Source: Gemmatimonadota bacterium (lineage in GTDB: Bacteria; Latescibacterota; UBA2968; UBA8231). From it: a DNA stretch of 43,352 bases. The notes beneath the pieces are model-generated. The model did no database searches. It was not told where the DNA came from and saw only the letters and a program-made list of their open reading frames with translations. This document shows positions 1-9,047 of the stretch, one piece after another (the stretch's first letter is position 1; every line of letters starts with the position of its first letter). The translations under genes and the position numbers were made by a program. The stretch spans positions 1 to 43,352 of the forward strand of contig JAPPEG010000014.1 of the NCBI GenBank assembly GCA_028875345.1, given 5' to 3'.

Positions 1-270
1 AAAGCAGAAGACGCATTTGTTGTTGCAGCTACGCAAGCGCATATCCTCAAAGACCAACCCTAAGGACTCGCCACTTCGGCGCTCGATCTCGGCCTCGTAC
101 AGGTCTTCGCCGCGCTCGATTTCTACGCAGATCATTTCCTCGGCACTATTGACCTGAACGTCTATCAAATCGCGCACTTCTTCACCATTGATGCGCAAAA
201 TGCGATCACCAATGAGAAAACCCGCACGCGCGCCAAGACTATCGGGCTCGATTTGTTTTACGACAACCAT
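1..270 (-). CDS. PDZ / radical SAM DUF512-family protein, N-terminal part
   Basis: The gene runs off the left edge; only the first 90 residues are visible. Residues 1-75 look like a PDZ domain (DSLGARAGFLIGDRILRING), followed by LRSCNNKCVFCF, in which C82, C86 and C89 form a CxxxCxxC motif. This order, a PDZ domain and then a cysteine cluster, is typical of the DUF512 family of putative Fe-S oxidoreductases, whose radical-SAM-like domain and DUF512 would follow outside the window. The biochemical role of the family is not established. The ATG at 268-270 has no clear Shine-Dalgarno site. It lies downstream of tRNA-Gly and its terminator, so it should have its own promoter in 271-378, where I see only weak candidates. 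Confidence 0.8.
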   Translation of the reverse strand, partial: MVVVKQIEPDSLGARAGFLIGDRILRINGEEVRDLIDVQVNSAEEMICVEIERGEDLYEAEIERRSGESLGLVFEDMRLRSCNNKCVFCF

Positions 271-378
271 AGTGAATCAAGCAATTAATCTACGTATCAT
301 AATGCGGGGCAAGATGTTCTCTCGGTATCGGTAAAGGTATATGGATATTGCGCCGACGGCAACACCTTGGGAAGAAAT

Positions 379-412
379 AAAAAATCCGCCCGACCTAGTT
401 GGCCAGGCGGAT
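379..412 (-). terminator. Rho-independent terminator of tRNA-Gly
   Basis: On the minus strand a perfect 7-bp stem (ATCCGCC at 406-412 with GGCGGAT at 384-390) is followed by six T residues (379-384). It lies two bases past the CCA end of the tRNA. Confidence 0.85.
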
Positions 413-414
413 AG

Positions 415-489
415 TGGAGCGGGAGACGGGAATCGAACCCGCGACATCAAGCTTGGGAAGCTTGCGCTCTACCCCTGAGCTACTCCCGC
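415..489 (-). tRNA. tRNA-Gly (anticodon CCC)
   Basis: The minus strand folds as a full cloverleaf. The acceptor stem is GCGGGAG/CTCCCGC, the D stem GCTC/GAGC, and the anticodon stem CAAGC/GCTTG with loop TTCCCAA, which gives anticodon CCC reading GGG. The T arm contains GGTTCGATTCC. The discriminator is T and CCA is encoded (415-417). Confidence 0.93.
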
Positions 490-504
490 TGATTTTTGCG
501 CATT

Positions 505-534
505 AAGGTAAGTCAAGGCCTCAATCGCTGTCAA
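505..534 (-). promoter_or_regulatory. Putative sigma-70 promoter of tRNA-Gly
   Basis: Minus strand: a perfect -35 TTGACA (529-534), an 18-nt spacer and -10 TACCTT (505-510), about 15 nt before the mature tRNA 5' end. The -35 overlaps the miaA stop codon, so the tRNA can be transcribed independently of the valS-rqcH-miaA operon. Confidence 0.55.
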
Positions 535-1481
535 CCCGCCCCGCTACCCCATCGATGCTCCCACTCGCCGACGATGCGCTGAACGACGCCAGCCTTTCCC
601 CATACGTCGAGGTCCAATTCGCGCAGGCGGCGGTCGCGACGGCACCACGTTATTTGTCGTTTGGCCAAGTGGCGGGTGCGCTGTTTAGTCCGCTCAACGG
701 CTTCTTGCCACGGACAATGCCCTGCCAGCGCACTGCATATTTCGAGATAACCCAAAGTCCCCAAGGCGCTGTCGCTTGGATCGTATCCCATTTCGCGCAA
801 GGAGCGGACTTCCTCGATCCATCCCTGCTCGACCATCTGCTCGACTCGCTGATCGACCCGCTCGTAGAGTCGGCTGCGCGCCATGGTCAGACTGATCATT
901 TGCGGCTGCCGCACAAGGGGCTGTCCCTTGCGCTCTCGCCAGAGCTTGCTGAGCGTGCCCTTCCCGACCATTGCCACCTCCAACGCCCGCAGGATCCGCT
1001 GCGCGTCGCCCGGCTGCAAACGCGCGTGTGCGACCGGATCTCGACGGCCCAAGTCCTCGTATAGGGATGCCAACCCCTCGCAATGCAGGCGATTTTGCAA
1101 TTCGGCGCGGGTCGGCGCGTATTCGGTTACGTCCTCAAAGCATCCGTCTAAGGCGCTCTGCCAGTACAGGCCCGTTCCTCCAACCATAATGGGTAGGCCT
1201 CCTCTGTTCCAGACCTGCTCAATAATACTCCGCGCGGCTCGGGCATACGCTCCGGCGCTGTAGTTTTCCTCGGGACCGAACACATCGAGTAAGTGATGGG
1301 GACATTGATTCTGCTGTTCAGCAGTTGGCTTGGCCGTGCCGATATCCATGTAGCGGTAGATTTGCCGCGAGTCGGCCGAGATGATTTCCACTTTGGGTAA
1401 GTGCTGGGCTACCTCGAGGGCTATTTCTGTTTTACCTGTAGCGGTAGGTCCGGTTATTAGGATTAGTTGGTTGTTTAACAT
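531..1481 (-). CDS. miaA: tRNA dimethylallyltransferase MiaA
   Basis: MiaA transfers a dimethylallyl group from DMAPP to N6 of A37 in tRNAs reading UNN codons; it is cytosolic. The 316-aa protein has the P-loop GPTATGKT at residues 11-18, the ADSRQIYRYMDIGTAKP motif that follows in this family, and GGTGLYWQSALDG, the DMAPP/tRNA pocket segment. Length is normal for the family. The ATG at 1479-1481 is 16 nt downstream of the rqcH stop and lacks a good ribosome-binding site, so coupling to rqcH is likely. It is the last protein gene of a valS-rqcH-miaA unit dedicated to translation. Identification is secure. Confidence 0.97.
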   Translation of the reverse strand: MLNNQLILITGPTATGKTEIALEVAQHLPKVEIISADSRQIYRYMDIGTAKPTAEQQNQCPHHLLDVFGPEENYSAGAYARAARSIIEQVWNRGGLPIMVGGTGLYWQSALDGCFEDVTEYAPTRAELQNRLHCEGLASLYEDLGRRDPVAHARLQPGDAQRILRALEVAMVGKGTLSKLWRERKGQPLVRQPQMISLTMARSRLYERVDQRVEQMVEQGWIEEVRSLREMGYDPSDSALGTLGYLEICSALAGHCPWQEAVERTKQRTRHLAKRQITWCRRDRRLRELDLDVWGKAGVVQRIVGEWEHRWGSGAG

Positions 1482-1497
1482 ATTATTGATTATATGA

Positions 1498-3174
1498 CTA
1501 TTCTACCGATTCTTTCTCCAACAAAGCCGGCTCCACAATGATCGTCTTCTCGCGGCGCAACAGCGCCTGCCCGGGTGCGCCGCCACGCGGCTTGGTGACA
1601 TGTTTTACCAAGGTGTACGCCACGGAGACCTTTTTCGCCGTTTTGCCCTTGCTCCAATACGCAGCTAAGGCCGCGGTCTCCTCAATAGTCTGCTTGCTGG
1701 GGGCCTCCTTGCGGCCTTCGCTCCGCAGGACGACGTGCGAGCCGGCGTATCCTCGGGCGTGAAACCACAGATCGTTTTGGGCAGACATTCTGTGCGTCAG
1801 CAGGTCGTTTTCCTTGTTGTTGCGCCCGACCCACACCGACCATCCCGTGGATGTCCTATAGCGCCGGGGATGGGCCTGGGGCTGCTTGCTTGCCTTTTTG
1901 TCGGTACTTATCACCTTGCTCTCCAACCAGTTTTGCAGCGCGTCGTTAGATTCCCAAGTGCTGGCATCCACCGCGCTAATCCAATGCTCGTATTGGTCGC
2001 ACTGACGCCTGAGCTCGGCCAAGTGCTGCGGCAGGACTTGTTGGCGACGCTCGTATTTTTGCGCAGCCTTTAGATAGGATGCGGCGTTTTCCGCCAAGCT
2101 GCGGTTTATATCCAAATCAATTCGCAGGGTCGAGCCCCCTTGTGAATCGAAGAGGTCGGCCAGTTCTACTTGCGCGGGCCGACCGGATAACTGCCCTATG
2201 TTGGCCCATAGCGCGTGGCCCTTTCGCTTGTACTCCTCGGCTCGCGCGGCTTCGTCGAATTCTACTTGCATGGCGGCCAAACGCCGCCGGGCATTTTTCA
2301 GGGTTTGGCCCAGCCTCCGGCGAATCTGTTGCTGCGTCTGCTGCTGACGGCGCTGTTCCTGCTCCTTCTGGTACGCCGCCCATATCCCTGGGCTGACCGC
2401 GTCAAACTGCTCGTAGGCCCCTTGCAAACGGCGTGGCTCAAGGGCGGAAAAATGAACCCGACCCGCCTCTTGCCACATGTAGCTCTGGCCTGTTAGCGCA
2501 AGCGCACTGGTGTACGCCTCTGTAGCCGCGTTCCACAAGGCTGTGATCGGCTCGCCTCCCCCACCCTGCTGGCTGCGGAAGGTCAACTCGCGCACCACTG
2601 AGGCATCCGCTCCGGCCAACCAACGCCTCGCCGCCTTTTCCAAGACTGCATCAGCACTCGCCAGCCGGTCGCGCCACGCGCTGAGTTCGTCCGTGCCGGG
2701 CAGCAGTCGGCCCGATGGCTCGGGTGGTTGGTACGGATTGCCTACGGGCGACTTGTCCTTGGCTGTTCCCCAGTAGCCCAAAATCTCGTCATCAGCTTGG
2801 CGATGGAGAACAAATCGCACTTTGTTAGGAATGAGTTCGCACACTAAGACGCCAAAGCTCGGGCGGCCTCCGCGGTCTCGGCGCTCTAGACACAAACGCA
2901 AGATGCGCTCGTGGTGCTCGGCTTCCACGTCCACAATCCGTGCGCGCACCAAGTACTTTTCTGGGCCGTCGCCCGCTCGCCAAGACCGCGGCCAAGCTTC
3001 GTGCCGCAGGCAGAGCAAGCCCTCTCGGCCGCTCACACCGTACAGCCAATCGCCCTCGTCAACCGCAAAGGCGAGTTCCGTAGGCTGGGCACAGGCTCGC
3101 TCGATGACCGCCCCTTGCAGGCGTCCCTGTAGCTCCTGTGCGAGAGCTTGAATGGTGAAGTAATCAAACGCCAT
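1498..3174 (-). CDS. rqcH: NFACT-family protein, RqcH/Rqc2 homologue (FbpA/DUF814)
   Basis: RqcH binds split 50S subunits that carry peptidyl-tRNA and drives C-terminal alanine tailing, marking stalled chains for Clp proteolysis. The 558-aa protein has an NFACT-N domain (about 1-170), an Arg/Gln-rich coiled-coil middle (about 265-400, including the stretch QQQTQQQIRRRLGQT) and a C-terminal NFACT-R/DUF814 domain with DLWFHARGYAGSHVVL. At the position of the family's Asp-Arg pair in the N domain this protein has E89-R90 (HHERILRL), a conservative change. Its ATG directly abuts the valS stop (0-nt gap), so the two are surely co-transcribed. In older annotation the family is called fibronectin-binding protein. 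Confidence 0.9.
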   Translation of the reverse strand: MAFDYFTIQALAQELQGRLQGAVIERACAQPTELAFAVDEGDWLYGVSGREGLLCLRHEAWPRSWRAGDGPEKYLVRARIVDVEAEHHERILRLCLERRDRGGRPSFGVLVCELIPNKVRFVLHRQADDEILGYWGTAKDKSPVGNPYQPPEPSGRLLPGTDELSAWRDRLASADAVLEKAARRWLAGADASVVRELTFRSQQGGGGEPITALWNAATEAYTSALALTGQSYMWQEAGRVHFSALEPRRLQGAYEQFDAVSPGIWAAYQKEQEQRRQQQTQQQIRRRLGQTLKNARRRLAAMQVEFDEAARAEEYKRKGHALWANIGQLSGRPAQVELADLFDSQGGSTLRIDLDINRSLAENAASYLKAAQKYERRQQVLPQHLAELRRQCDQYEHWISAVDASTWESNDALQNWLESKVISTDKKASKQPQAHPRRYRTSTGWSVWVGRNNKENDLLTHRMSAQNDLWFHARGYAGSHVVLRSEGRKEAPSKQTIEETAALAAYWSKGKTAKKVSVAYTLVKHVTKPRGGAPGQALLRREKTIIVEPALLEKESVE

Positions 3175-5934
3175 CTAGGCTTCGACGAGCTTGAGGCTGG
3201 CGCTTAGCTTCTCCTGAGTGGCGCGGTATTCGGCTTGGCGTTGGCGCTCCTGTGCGACGATTTTGGGCGGCGCTTTGGTCAGGAAGCGGTCATTGGCCAA
3301 TTTGGCATCTAGGCCCTTGAGCAGGCCGTCCATCTTTTGGATCTCTCGTTTGAGCCGCTGCCGCTCTGCATCTAGGTCGATCAATCCCTCTAAGGGCACG
3401 AAAATCTCGGCCGCAGCCGTCATCGCGCTACCCGAAGCTGGCGGCCGGACGAGCCCTTGGCCGACTTGCACGGATTCGGCCCGGGTCAACAGCGAGATGT
3501 AGGGGATGGATTGGCGCAGGGTTTGTTCGACCTCGTCCGAGGCCGCCGAAATCAAGACCTCAACTTTGCGGCCCGGTGGAACATTCATCTCGCCGCGAAT
3601 GATCCGCACCCCGGTCACCACCTCTTGCAAACACTGCATTTGCGCTTCGGCCTCCTGGTCTATCAGCGCGTCATCGCACTTCGGCCAATCCGCGACCATG
3701 ATGCTGTTAGCCGACAAGCCGTGGGGCAGGGCCTGCCACAGGGTCTCGGTGATAAAGGGCATAATGGGGTGCAACAGCCGCAGGGCAGTTTCGAGCACGC
3801 GCACGAGATGCTCTTGGGCCACGCGCCGCGCCTGGGGATCGCCTCCCTGCAAGCGCACCTTGGCCAATTCGAGGTACCAATCGCAATAATCGCGCCAGAC
3901 GAAGTCGTAGATCGCCCGTGTCAAGTCGCTGAAGCGGTAGGATTGCATGGCCTCAGTCATCTCGCGCACGGCCACCTGCAACCGGCTCCAGATCCAGCGG
4001 TCGGCCAACTCACTCCGCTCGCAGGAGCCGGGCTCGTATCCATCGATGTTCATCAGCACGAAGCGGGTCGCATTCCACAGCTTGTTGCCAAAGTTGCGGC
4101 CGGCCTCCGCACTGGCCGAAGCCTGCACTTGGTTGTTCTCGACCGCGGCATCAAAGCGCACATCTTGGACGGCACCGGCCTGTGCCAACAGACAGTAGCG
4201 GGTCGCATCCGCACCGTAGCGCGCAACCAAGTCGAGCGGGTTGAGGCCCGTACCCAAGCTCTTGCTCATACGGCGGCCGTCTTGGGTCAGAATGGTCGGG
4301 TGGACCAGCACCGTCTTAAAGGGAATCTGCTCTACGAACTCTAGCGAGGTCATGGCCATCCGCAAAACCCACAAATAGAGAATGTCGCGGGCCGTGATCA
4401 TCAAATCCGTGGGATAAAAGTACTCCAGCGCGTCGCGTCTCTGCGGCCAACCGAGGGTGGCAAATGGCCACAGCGCGGAAGAAAACCACGTGTCGAGCAC
4501 ATCTGGGTCTTGCACCCAATCTTGGCCACCGCATTCGGGACAGGCCTCTGGCTTAGCCACACTAACCACGGGCTTGGCCCCAGCCGCCACCGAAACTCTG
4601 AAGTTGCCCTCGCACAGGGCTTGCTCCCGGTCCAAGTTGCCCATGGCGCTCAGCCCATCGGCGCTGCAATGGGTGCAATACCAAGCGGGAATGCGATGTC
4701 CCCACCAGATCTGTCGCGACAAAGCCCAATCGCGTATTTGGTCCAACCACTCGATGGCATAGTGGCGGAAGCGGTCGGGCGCGTATTGGATATCCTGCTG
4801 CACGAGCACGGGCCGCACCTTGGCCGCTATCTCCTTCATGTTCATAAACCACTGCTCCATCGGCAGGGGTTCGACGACCGTGCCACACTTGTCGTGGTGG
4901 GGTACGGCGTGTTCGTGATCCTCTATTTTTGCCAGTAGCCCTTCGGCTTCCAACGCAGCCACCACGGCCTCGCGAGCTGCGTAGCGATCCAACCCCTCAA
5001 AACGGCCGGCTGCCTCGGTCATAACCCCGTCAAAGCCAATGACTTGGATTTGTGCTAGGTCGTGGCGCAACCCTAGCTCGTAGTCATTGGGATCGTGGGC
5101 TGGAGTAACTTTGACCGCCCCGCTGCCCAGTTCGGGATCGGCGTATTCATCGGCGACGATGGGGATGGCTCTATCCATCAGCGGTAGCTCAACTTGCAGG
5201 CCGATGGCTTCGCGCCAGCGGTCGTCGTTGGGATGGACGGCCACGCCCGTATCCCCGAGCATCGTCTCCGGCCGAGTGGTAGCGACCACGACTTGCAGTG
5301 CGCCGTCTTGGGCCGGGTAGCGAATGTGCCATAAGTGGCCGGCGACCTCGCGCTCTTCGGTCTCTAGGTCGGAAATGACGGTGCGGCACTGCGGGCACCA
5401 GTTGATCATGCGGGTTCCGCGGTAAATCCACCCTTTTTCCGCAAAATGCTCGAAAGCCCGCAATACGGCTTCGGCGTACTCATCGTCGAGCGTGAACCGC
5501 TCCCATCGCCAATCGTAGCTGGCCCCGAGTTGGCGCAATTGGCGATAGATGGCGTCTCCGTATTTTTCCTTCCACTGCCAAATCCGGTCGAGCATGGCGT
5601 CGCGTCCCAAGTCGTAGCGATTCTTGCCCTCAACTTCTAAAAGCTCCTGCTCGACCTTCATCTGGGTGGCAATGCCCGCGTGATCCGTGCCCGGCAGACA
5701 GAGCGTCTCAAAGCCCTGCATCCGCTTCCACCGCACCACTAGGTCGTGGATGGCGTGTTGAATCGCGTGGCCCATATGCAACTCGCCCGTCACGTTGGGT
5801 GGAGGAATTACTATGCTGTAAGAGGGCTTGTCCGGGTTGATCCCCGCGTTAAAATGGCCGTTTTCCTCCCAGAAATCGTACCATTTTTTTTCAATCGCCA
5901 CGGGATCGTACGTCTTGGCCAATTCTTCCGTCAT
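3175..5934 (-). CDS. valS: Valyl-tRNA synthetase
   Basis: This cytosolic class Ia synthetase charges tRNA-Val and edits mischarged Thr. The 919-aa protein has the HIGH-type motif in PPNVTGELHMGHA near residue 50, the CP1 editing domain (TTRPETMLGDTGVAVHP), the KMSKS motif in GRRMSKSLGTGLNPLD, an anticodon-binding domain, and the C-terminal coiled-coil arm typical of ValRS (LDAERQRLKREIQKMDGLLKGL). Length is normal. The ATG at 5932-5934 has AAGGA about 6 nt upstream. It is the first gene of valS-rqcH-miaA and has a recognisable promoter. Confidence 0.98.
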   Translation of the reverse strand: MTEELAKTYDPVAIEKKWYDFWEENGHFNAGINPDKPSYSIVIPPPNVTGELHMGHAIQHAIHDLVVRWKRMQGFETLCLPGTDHAGIATQMKVEQELLEVEGKNRYDLGRDAMLDRIWQWKEKYGDAIYRQLRQLGASYDWRWERFTLDDEYAEAVLRAFEHFAEKGWIYRGTRMINWCPQCRTVISDLETEEREVAGHLWHIRYPAQDGALQVVVATTRPETMLGDTGVAVHPNDDRWREAIGLQVELPLMDRAIPIVADEYADPELGSGAVKVTPAHDPNDYELGLRHDLAQIQVIGFDGVMTEAAGRFEGLDRYAAREAVVAALEAEGLLAKIEDHEHAVPHHDKCGTVVEPLPMEQWFMNMKEIAAKVRPVLVQQDIQYAPDRFRHYAIEWLDQIRDWALSRQIWWGHRIPAWYCTHCSADGLSAMGNLDREQALCEGNFRVSVAAGAKPVVSVAKPEACPECGGQDWVQDPDVLDTWFSSALWPFATLGWPQRRDALEYFYPTDLMITARDILYLWVLRMAMTSLEFVEQIPFKTVLVHPTILTQDGRRMSKSLGTGLNPLDLVARYGADATRYCLLAQAGAVQDVRFDAAVENNQVQASASAEAGRNFGNKLWNATRFVLMNIDGYEPGSCERSELADRWIWSRLQVAVREMTEAMQSYRFSDLTRAIYDFVWRDYCDWYLELAKVRLQGGDPQARRVAQEHLVRVLETALRLLHPIMPFITETLWQALPHGLSANSIMVADWPKCDDALIDQEAEAQMQCLQEVVTGVRIIRGEMNVPPGRKVEVLISAASDEVEQTLRQSIPYISLLTRAESVQVGQGLVRPPASGSAMTAAAEIFVPLEGLIDLDAERQRLKREIQKMDGLLKGLDAKLANDRFLTKAPPKIVAQERQRQAEYRATQEKLSASLKLVEA

Positions 5935-5977
5935 ACCGCGTCCTTATCCTTGTGTTTAATATGAAGGTTAAACTAAA

Positions 5978-6005
5978 AATATAACTCTTTCCCCTGACCT
6001 GACAA
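5978..6005 (-). promoter_or_regulatory. Putative sigma-70 promoter of valS operon
   Basis: Minus strand: -35 TTGTCA (6000-6005), a 16-nt spacer and -10 TATATT (5978-5983), about 45 nt upstream of the valS start. No T-box-like leader is visible in the short 5' UTR. Confidence 0.55.
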
Positions 6006-6007
6006 TT

Positions 6008-6035
6008 TTGCTCGCCGGGCTTGGCTGTCTATTTT
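6008..6035 (+). promoter_or_regulatory. Possible promoter of murQ operon
   Basis: Plus strand: -35 TTGCTC (6008-6013), 16-nt spacer, -10 TATTTT (6030-6035). Transcription would start near 6042, which favours the ATG at 6073 rather than the in-frame ATG at 6034 as the murQ start. Confidence 0.4.
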
Positions 6036-6072
6036 GTGTCCAGTTCATTTCATTTGTGCTAGGCGATTCAAT

Positions 6073-6999
6073 ATGGGCAATTGGTCCAAGCTGCAAACCG
6101 AACAGCGCAATCCAGCCACTGAGTGCATCGACGAAGTCTCGACGCTAGAGATGCTGGCGATCATCAATCGAGAAGACGCCCTCGTGCCAACCGCGGTCGC
6201 CACGCAATTGGCCCCTATCGCCGAGGCGGTTGACTTGATAGCCAGTCAGCTTGGGAACGGAGGCCGCCTGTTCTACCTCGGCGCGGGTACCAGCGGTCGG
6301 CTCGGCGTACTGGATGCGGCTGAATGCCCCCCCACCTTTGGCGCAAGTCCTCAGTTGGTGCAGGGCCTAATCGCCGGCGGACCAGCGGCCCTGCGCCAAG
6401 CCGTAGAAGGCGCAGAAGACGACCGCGAGGCCGCGCCAAGCGAATTGGCCCTGCGGGACTTGGGGCCGAACGATGTGCTCATGGGCATTGCTGCCAGCGG
6501 CGTAACCCCTTTCGTTATCAGTGGCATGGAGTACGCCGCGCAGCAGGGTTGTCCGACGATCTTTTTTACTTGCAGTCCCACGGCTGCCAAATCCGTTGCA
6601 GCGTCGATCAAGATCGTCCCCGAGGTCGGCCCGGAAGTCCTCACCGGATCAACGCGGATGAAGGCTGGAACAGCGACCAAGCTGGTGCTCAACATGATCA
6701 GCACCGGCGCGATGGTGAAATTGGGCAAGACATACGGCAACCTCATGGTCGATCTCCAACCCACTAATGCCAAGCTGCGCGACCGCGCCGAGCGCATCTT
6801 TGCGACGCTGACCGGAGCCTCGCCACAAGTGGCCGCCGCCCGGCTGCAAGCGGCTGAAGGAGGCTTGAAGCTGGCGCTGGTCATGGAGCTGTGCCAACTA
6901 GATCGCGCCCAAGCACAACACCTTCTCGACACCTGCGGCGGAAGCGTCAAGGCCGCCACCCTTGCCACTGGAGCATCCCCTTGCAATACGCAAACCTAG
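6073..6999 (+). CDS. murQ: N-acetylmuramic acid 6-phosphate etherase
   Basis: MurQ cleaves the D-lactyl ether of MurNAc-6-P to give GlcNAc-6-P, a step of peptidoglycan recycling in the cytosol. The protein (308 aa from the chosen start) has a SIS domain with YLGAGTSGRLGVLDAAECPP, GIAASGVTPFVISG and VLTGSTRMKAGTATKLVLNM, all close to MurQ of E. coli. The start at 6073 gives MGNWSKLQTEQRNP, the usual N-terminus; the upstream in-frame ATG (6034) lies in the promoter region. No murK or anmK kinase is in the window. It is the first gene of a plus-strand run in which the next gene overlaps it by 19 nt. Confidence 0.95.
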   Translation: MGNWSKLQTEQRNPATECIDEVSTLEMLAIINREDALVPTAVATQLAPIAEAVDLIASQLGNGGRLFYLGAGTSGRLGVLDAAECPPTFGASPQLVQGLIAGGPAALRQAVEGAEDDREAAPSELALRDLGPNDVLMGIAASGVTPFVISGMEYAAQQGCPTIFFTCSPTAAKSVAASIKIVPEVGPEVLTGSTRMKAGTATKLVLNMISTGAMVKLGKTYGNLMVDLQPTNAKLRDRAERIFATLTGASPQVAAARLQAAEGGLKLALVMELCQLDRAQAQHLLDTCGGSVKAATLATGASPCNTQT

Positions 7000-7925
7000 G
7001 CCACACGAACTTGCGCCTGTCCGTCTTGGGTCTTGGCACCGTGCAATTGGGCATAGCGTATGGCTTGGATCAACAGCCGCCGCCGCCAGATGACCGCGTG
7101 ATTAAGTTGATCCGCCGCGCCTTGGAGCTAGGTATCAACTACATCGACACGGCCGCGGAGTACGGCCGCAGTGAAAGTCTCGTGGGCCGTGCGTGTGCTG
7201 GACTGACGTGTCAGCCCGTAATTGCTACCAAGCTCTCCATCCGAGATGCCGATAACGCAGGGCTGTTGACCGGGCAGGCGCTGCGTCAGTCCGTCGAGCA
7301 GTCGCTGCGCCAGAGCTTGCAGAGGCTCGGCGTCGATGTGCTCGAACTCGTGCAGTTGCACAGCCTCGACACGCGCTTTGCAACCCCAGAACTGCTGGAC
7401 CTGCTAGCGCAGTACTGCCAACGCGGCTGGGTGCGCTATTGGGGCGTTACCACGTACGGAGAAGAGGCACCGCTCGACGCCTTAGATCATCCCGAGCTAA
7501 TTCGTGCGCTGCAAATACCCTATAGCGCGCTCGACCGCCGGATGGAACGCGAGGTGATTCCCCGCGCCCAAGCACAGGGTACGGGCGTCTTCCTGCGCTC
7601 GATCTTCCTCCAAGGCGTCCTGTCGCATCGGCTCGACTCGCTCCCGGCCGCGCTCAACGGTCTGTCCCCTTTGGCGGCTCCCCTACTGCGGCTAGCACAG
7701 GACGCAGGCATGGACTTGGCCGAACTGGCTTTGCGCTTTGCGGCCTTTGCTTCCGGCGCTCATTCAGCTATTTTCGGCACCACGAACGTCTCCGAACTCG
7801 AAGCCAATATCCGCGCAGTCGAGGCCGGTCCTCTACCGCCCGATTTAGTAGCAGCCGTGCGCGCAATCGAGGTCGAGGATTCAGCCCTGCTCAACCCCGG
7901 CAACTGGAGGTTATCTACGCCGTGA
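6981..7925 (+). CDS. Aldo/keto reductase family protein
   Basis: This is a putative NAD(P)H-dependent oxidoreductase of a TIM-barrel family; the substrate is unknown. The protein (314 aa) carries the catalytic set of the family: Asp and Tyr in NYIDTAAEYGRSESLVG, Lys in VIATKLSI and His in LELVQLHSLD. I chose a TTG start at 6981, preceded by GGAG (6970-6973) at 7 nt, because the upstream in-frame ATG at 6891 lies deep inside murQ and adds unrelated residues. It overlaps murQ by 19 nt and the next gene by 4 nt (GTGA). The context suggests a small-molecule catabolic operon. Confidence 0.88.
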   Translation: MQYANLGHTNLRLSVLGLGTVQLGIAYGLDQQPPPPDDRVIKLIRRALELGINYIDTAAEYGRSESLVGRACAGLTCQPVIATKLSIRDADNAGLLTGQALRQSVEQSLRQSLQRLGVDVLELVQLHSLDTRFATPELLDLLAQYCQRGWVRYWGVTTYGEEAPLDALDHPELIRALQIPYSALDRRMEREVIPRAQAQGTGVFLRSIFLQGVLSHRLDSLPAALNGLSPLAAPLLRLAQDAGMDLAELALRFAAFASGAHSAIFGTTNVSELEANIRAVEAGPLPPDLVAAVRAIEVEDSALLNPGNWRLSTP

Positions 7926-9019
7926 ATGACCCCACACCTGGCCAATCCCTAGACGACTTAGAAACCCCGGTGCTGCTGCTCGATCTCGACCGCTTTGAGT
8001 CCAATGTGCAGCACATGGCCGCGTATTGCCGCGACAATGGCAAAGAATGGCGGCCCCACAGCAAGGCACACAAATCCCCAGCCATAGCCCACATCGAGTT
8101 GGCCAACGGGGCCTGCGGCATCACCTGCGCCAAATTGAGCGAAGCCGAGTGGATGGTCGCGCATGGCGTATCTTCCATCCTGCTGGCCAATCAGATCGTC
8201 AGTCCGGTGAAATTCGCCGCCCTAGCCCGCCTGCAACACCAAGCCGAAGTCATTGCCGCAGTCGATAATATCGCCGTCGTCGAACCGATGGCCGCCGCAG
8301 CCATCGACGAGGGCGTCCGCATCCCCGTGGTCGCGGAAATCGACATTGGCATGAAGCGGGTCGGCGTGGAGCCTGGCCCCCCTCTCCTCGCCTTGTCCAA
8401 GGCCATTAGCGACCAACCTGGGCTGACGTTCAAGGGCCTGATGGGCTACGAGGGCCACGTACTCGACTGTTGGCCACTACCGGCCAAGCAAAAGGCCTGT
8501 TACCAAGCACTGGATATATTAGTAGAATCTCGTAATTTACTGGAAGACAATGGAATACAAGTAGAAATCGTCAGTGCCGGTGGCACGGGTTCGTACGAGC
8601 TCAGTGCCCTCCACGACGGGGTCACTGAACTCCAAGCTGGCGGCGGCGTGTTCATGGACGTCATGTATCGCCGGAAATGTCACGTCGAAGCGCTCACCCC
8701 CGCCCTAACGGTGCTCACCACAGTCACCAGCCGCGCGGCTGACCGAGTCGTCGTCGATGCTGGCTTTAAGACGCTGTCGTCCGGCCATCAGCCGCCGGAG
8801 GTGTTGGGCCGAGACGAGCTGCGCTTGCGCGGCCTGTCTGCCGAACACGGGATCTTCGACATCGTAGAAGGTCAGGCCGGCCCGGCTTTGGGTGAGCGGA
8901 TCGAATTGCTCGTCGGTTATTCCGATTCGACGACCTTTTTGCACAATTACTTTGTCGCCGTCCGCAAGGGACGCGTGGAGAAAATATGGGACATCTCGGC
9001 GCGGGGCCTCTTGCGCTGA
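7922..9019 (+). CDS. D-threonine aldolase / D-serine dehydratase-like PLP enzyme
   Basis: Members of this fold-type III PLP family (alanine-racemase-like N domain) cleave or dehydrate D-3-hydroxy amino acids with a divalent metal. The 365-aa protein has the PLP lysine in WRPHSKAHKSP (K48), VVAEIDIGMKRVGVEPG, VSAGGTGSYE, and a C-terminal metal region with LSAEHGIFDIV. The end HNYFVAVRKGRVEKIWDISARG is typical of the D-threonine aldolase group. The GTG start at 7922 forms a GTGA overlap with the aldo/keto reductase stop, with GGAGG 11 nt upstream. The real substrate could be another D-hydroxy amino acid. Confidence 0.85.
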   Translation: MNDPTPGQSLDDLETPVLLLDLDRFESNVQHMAAYCRDNGKEWRPHSKAHKSPAIAHIELANGACGITCAKLSEAEWMVAHGVSSILLANQIVSPVKFAALARLQHQAEVIAAVDNIAVVEPMAAAAIDEGVRIPVVAEIDIGMKRVGVEPGPPLLALSKAISDQPGLTFKGLMGYEGHVLDCWPLPAKQKACYQALDILVESRNLLEDNGIQVEIVSAGGTGSYELSALHDGVTELQAGGGVFMDVMYRRKCHVEALTPALTVLTTVTSRAADRVVVDAGFKTLSSGHQPPEVLGRDELRLRGLSAEHGIFDIVEGQAGPALGERIELLVGYSDSTTFLHNYFVAVRKGRVEKIWDISARGLLR

Positions 9020-9047
9020 CGCCGAATAATAGCAACGGAGAAAGCAG

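Noticed and set aside
3457-4344. Long plus-strand reading frame of 295 codons
   Set aside because: It lies wholly antisense to valS, a certain gene, and its translation has no family features; high G+C antisense frames of this kind are expected.
5935-6033. T-box leader before valS
   Set aside because: The 5' region is too short and shows no specifier or antiterminator structure.
6351-6986. Minus-strand frame of 211 codons opposite murQ
   Set aside because: Antisense to a full MurQ with all SIS motifs; no independent evidence.
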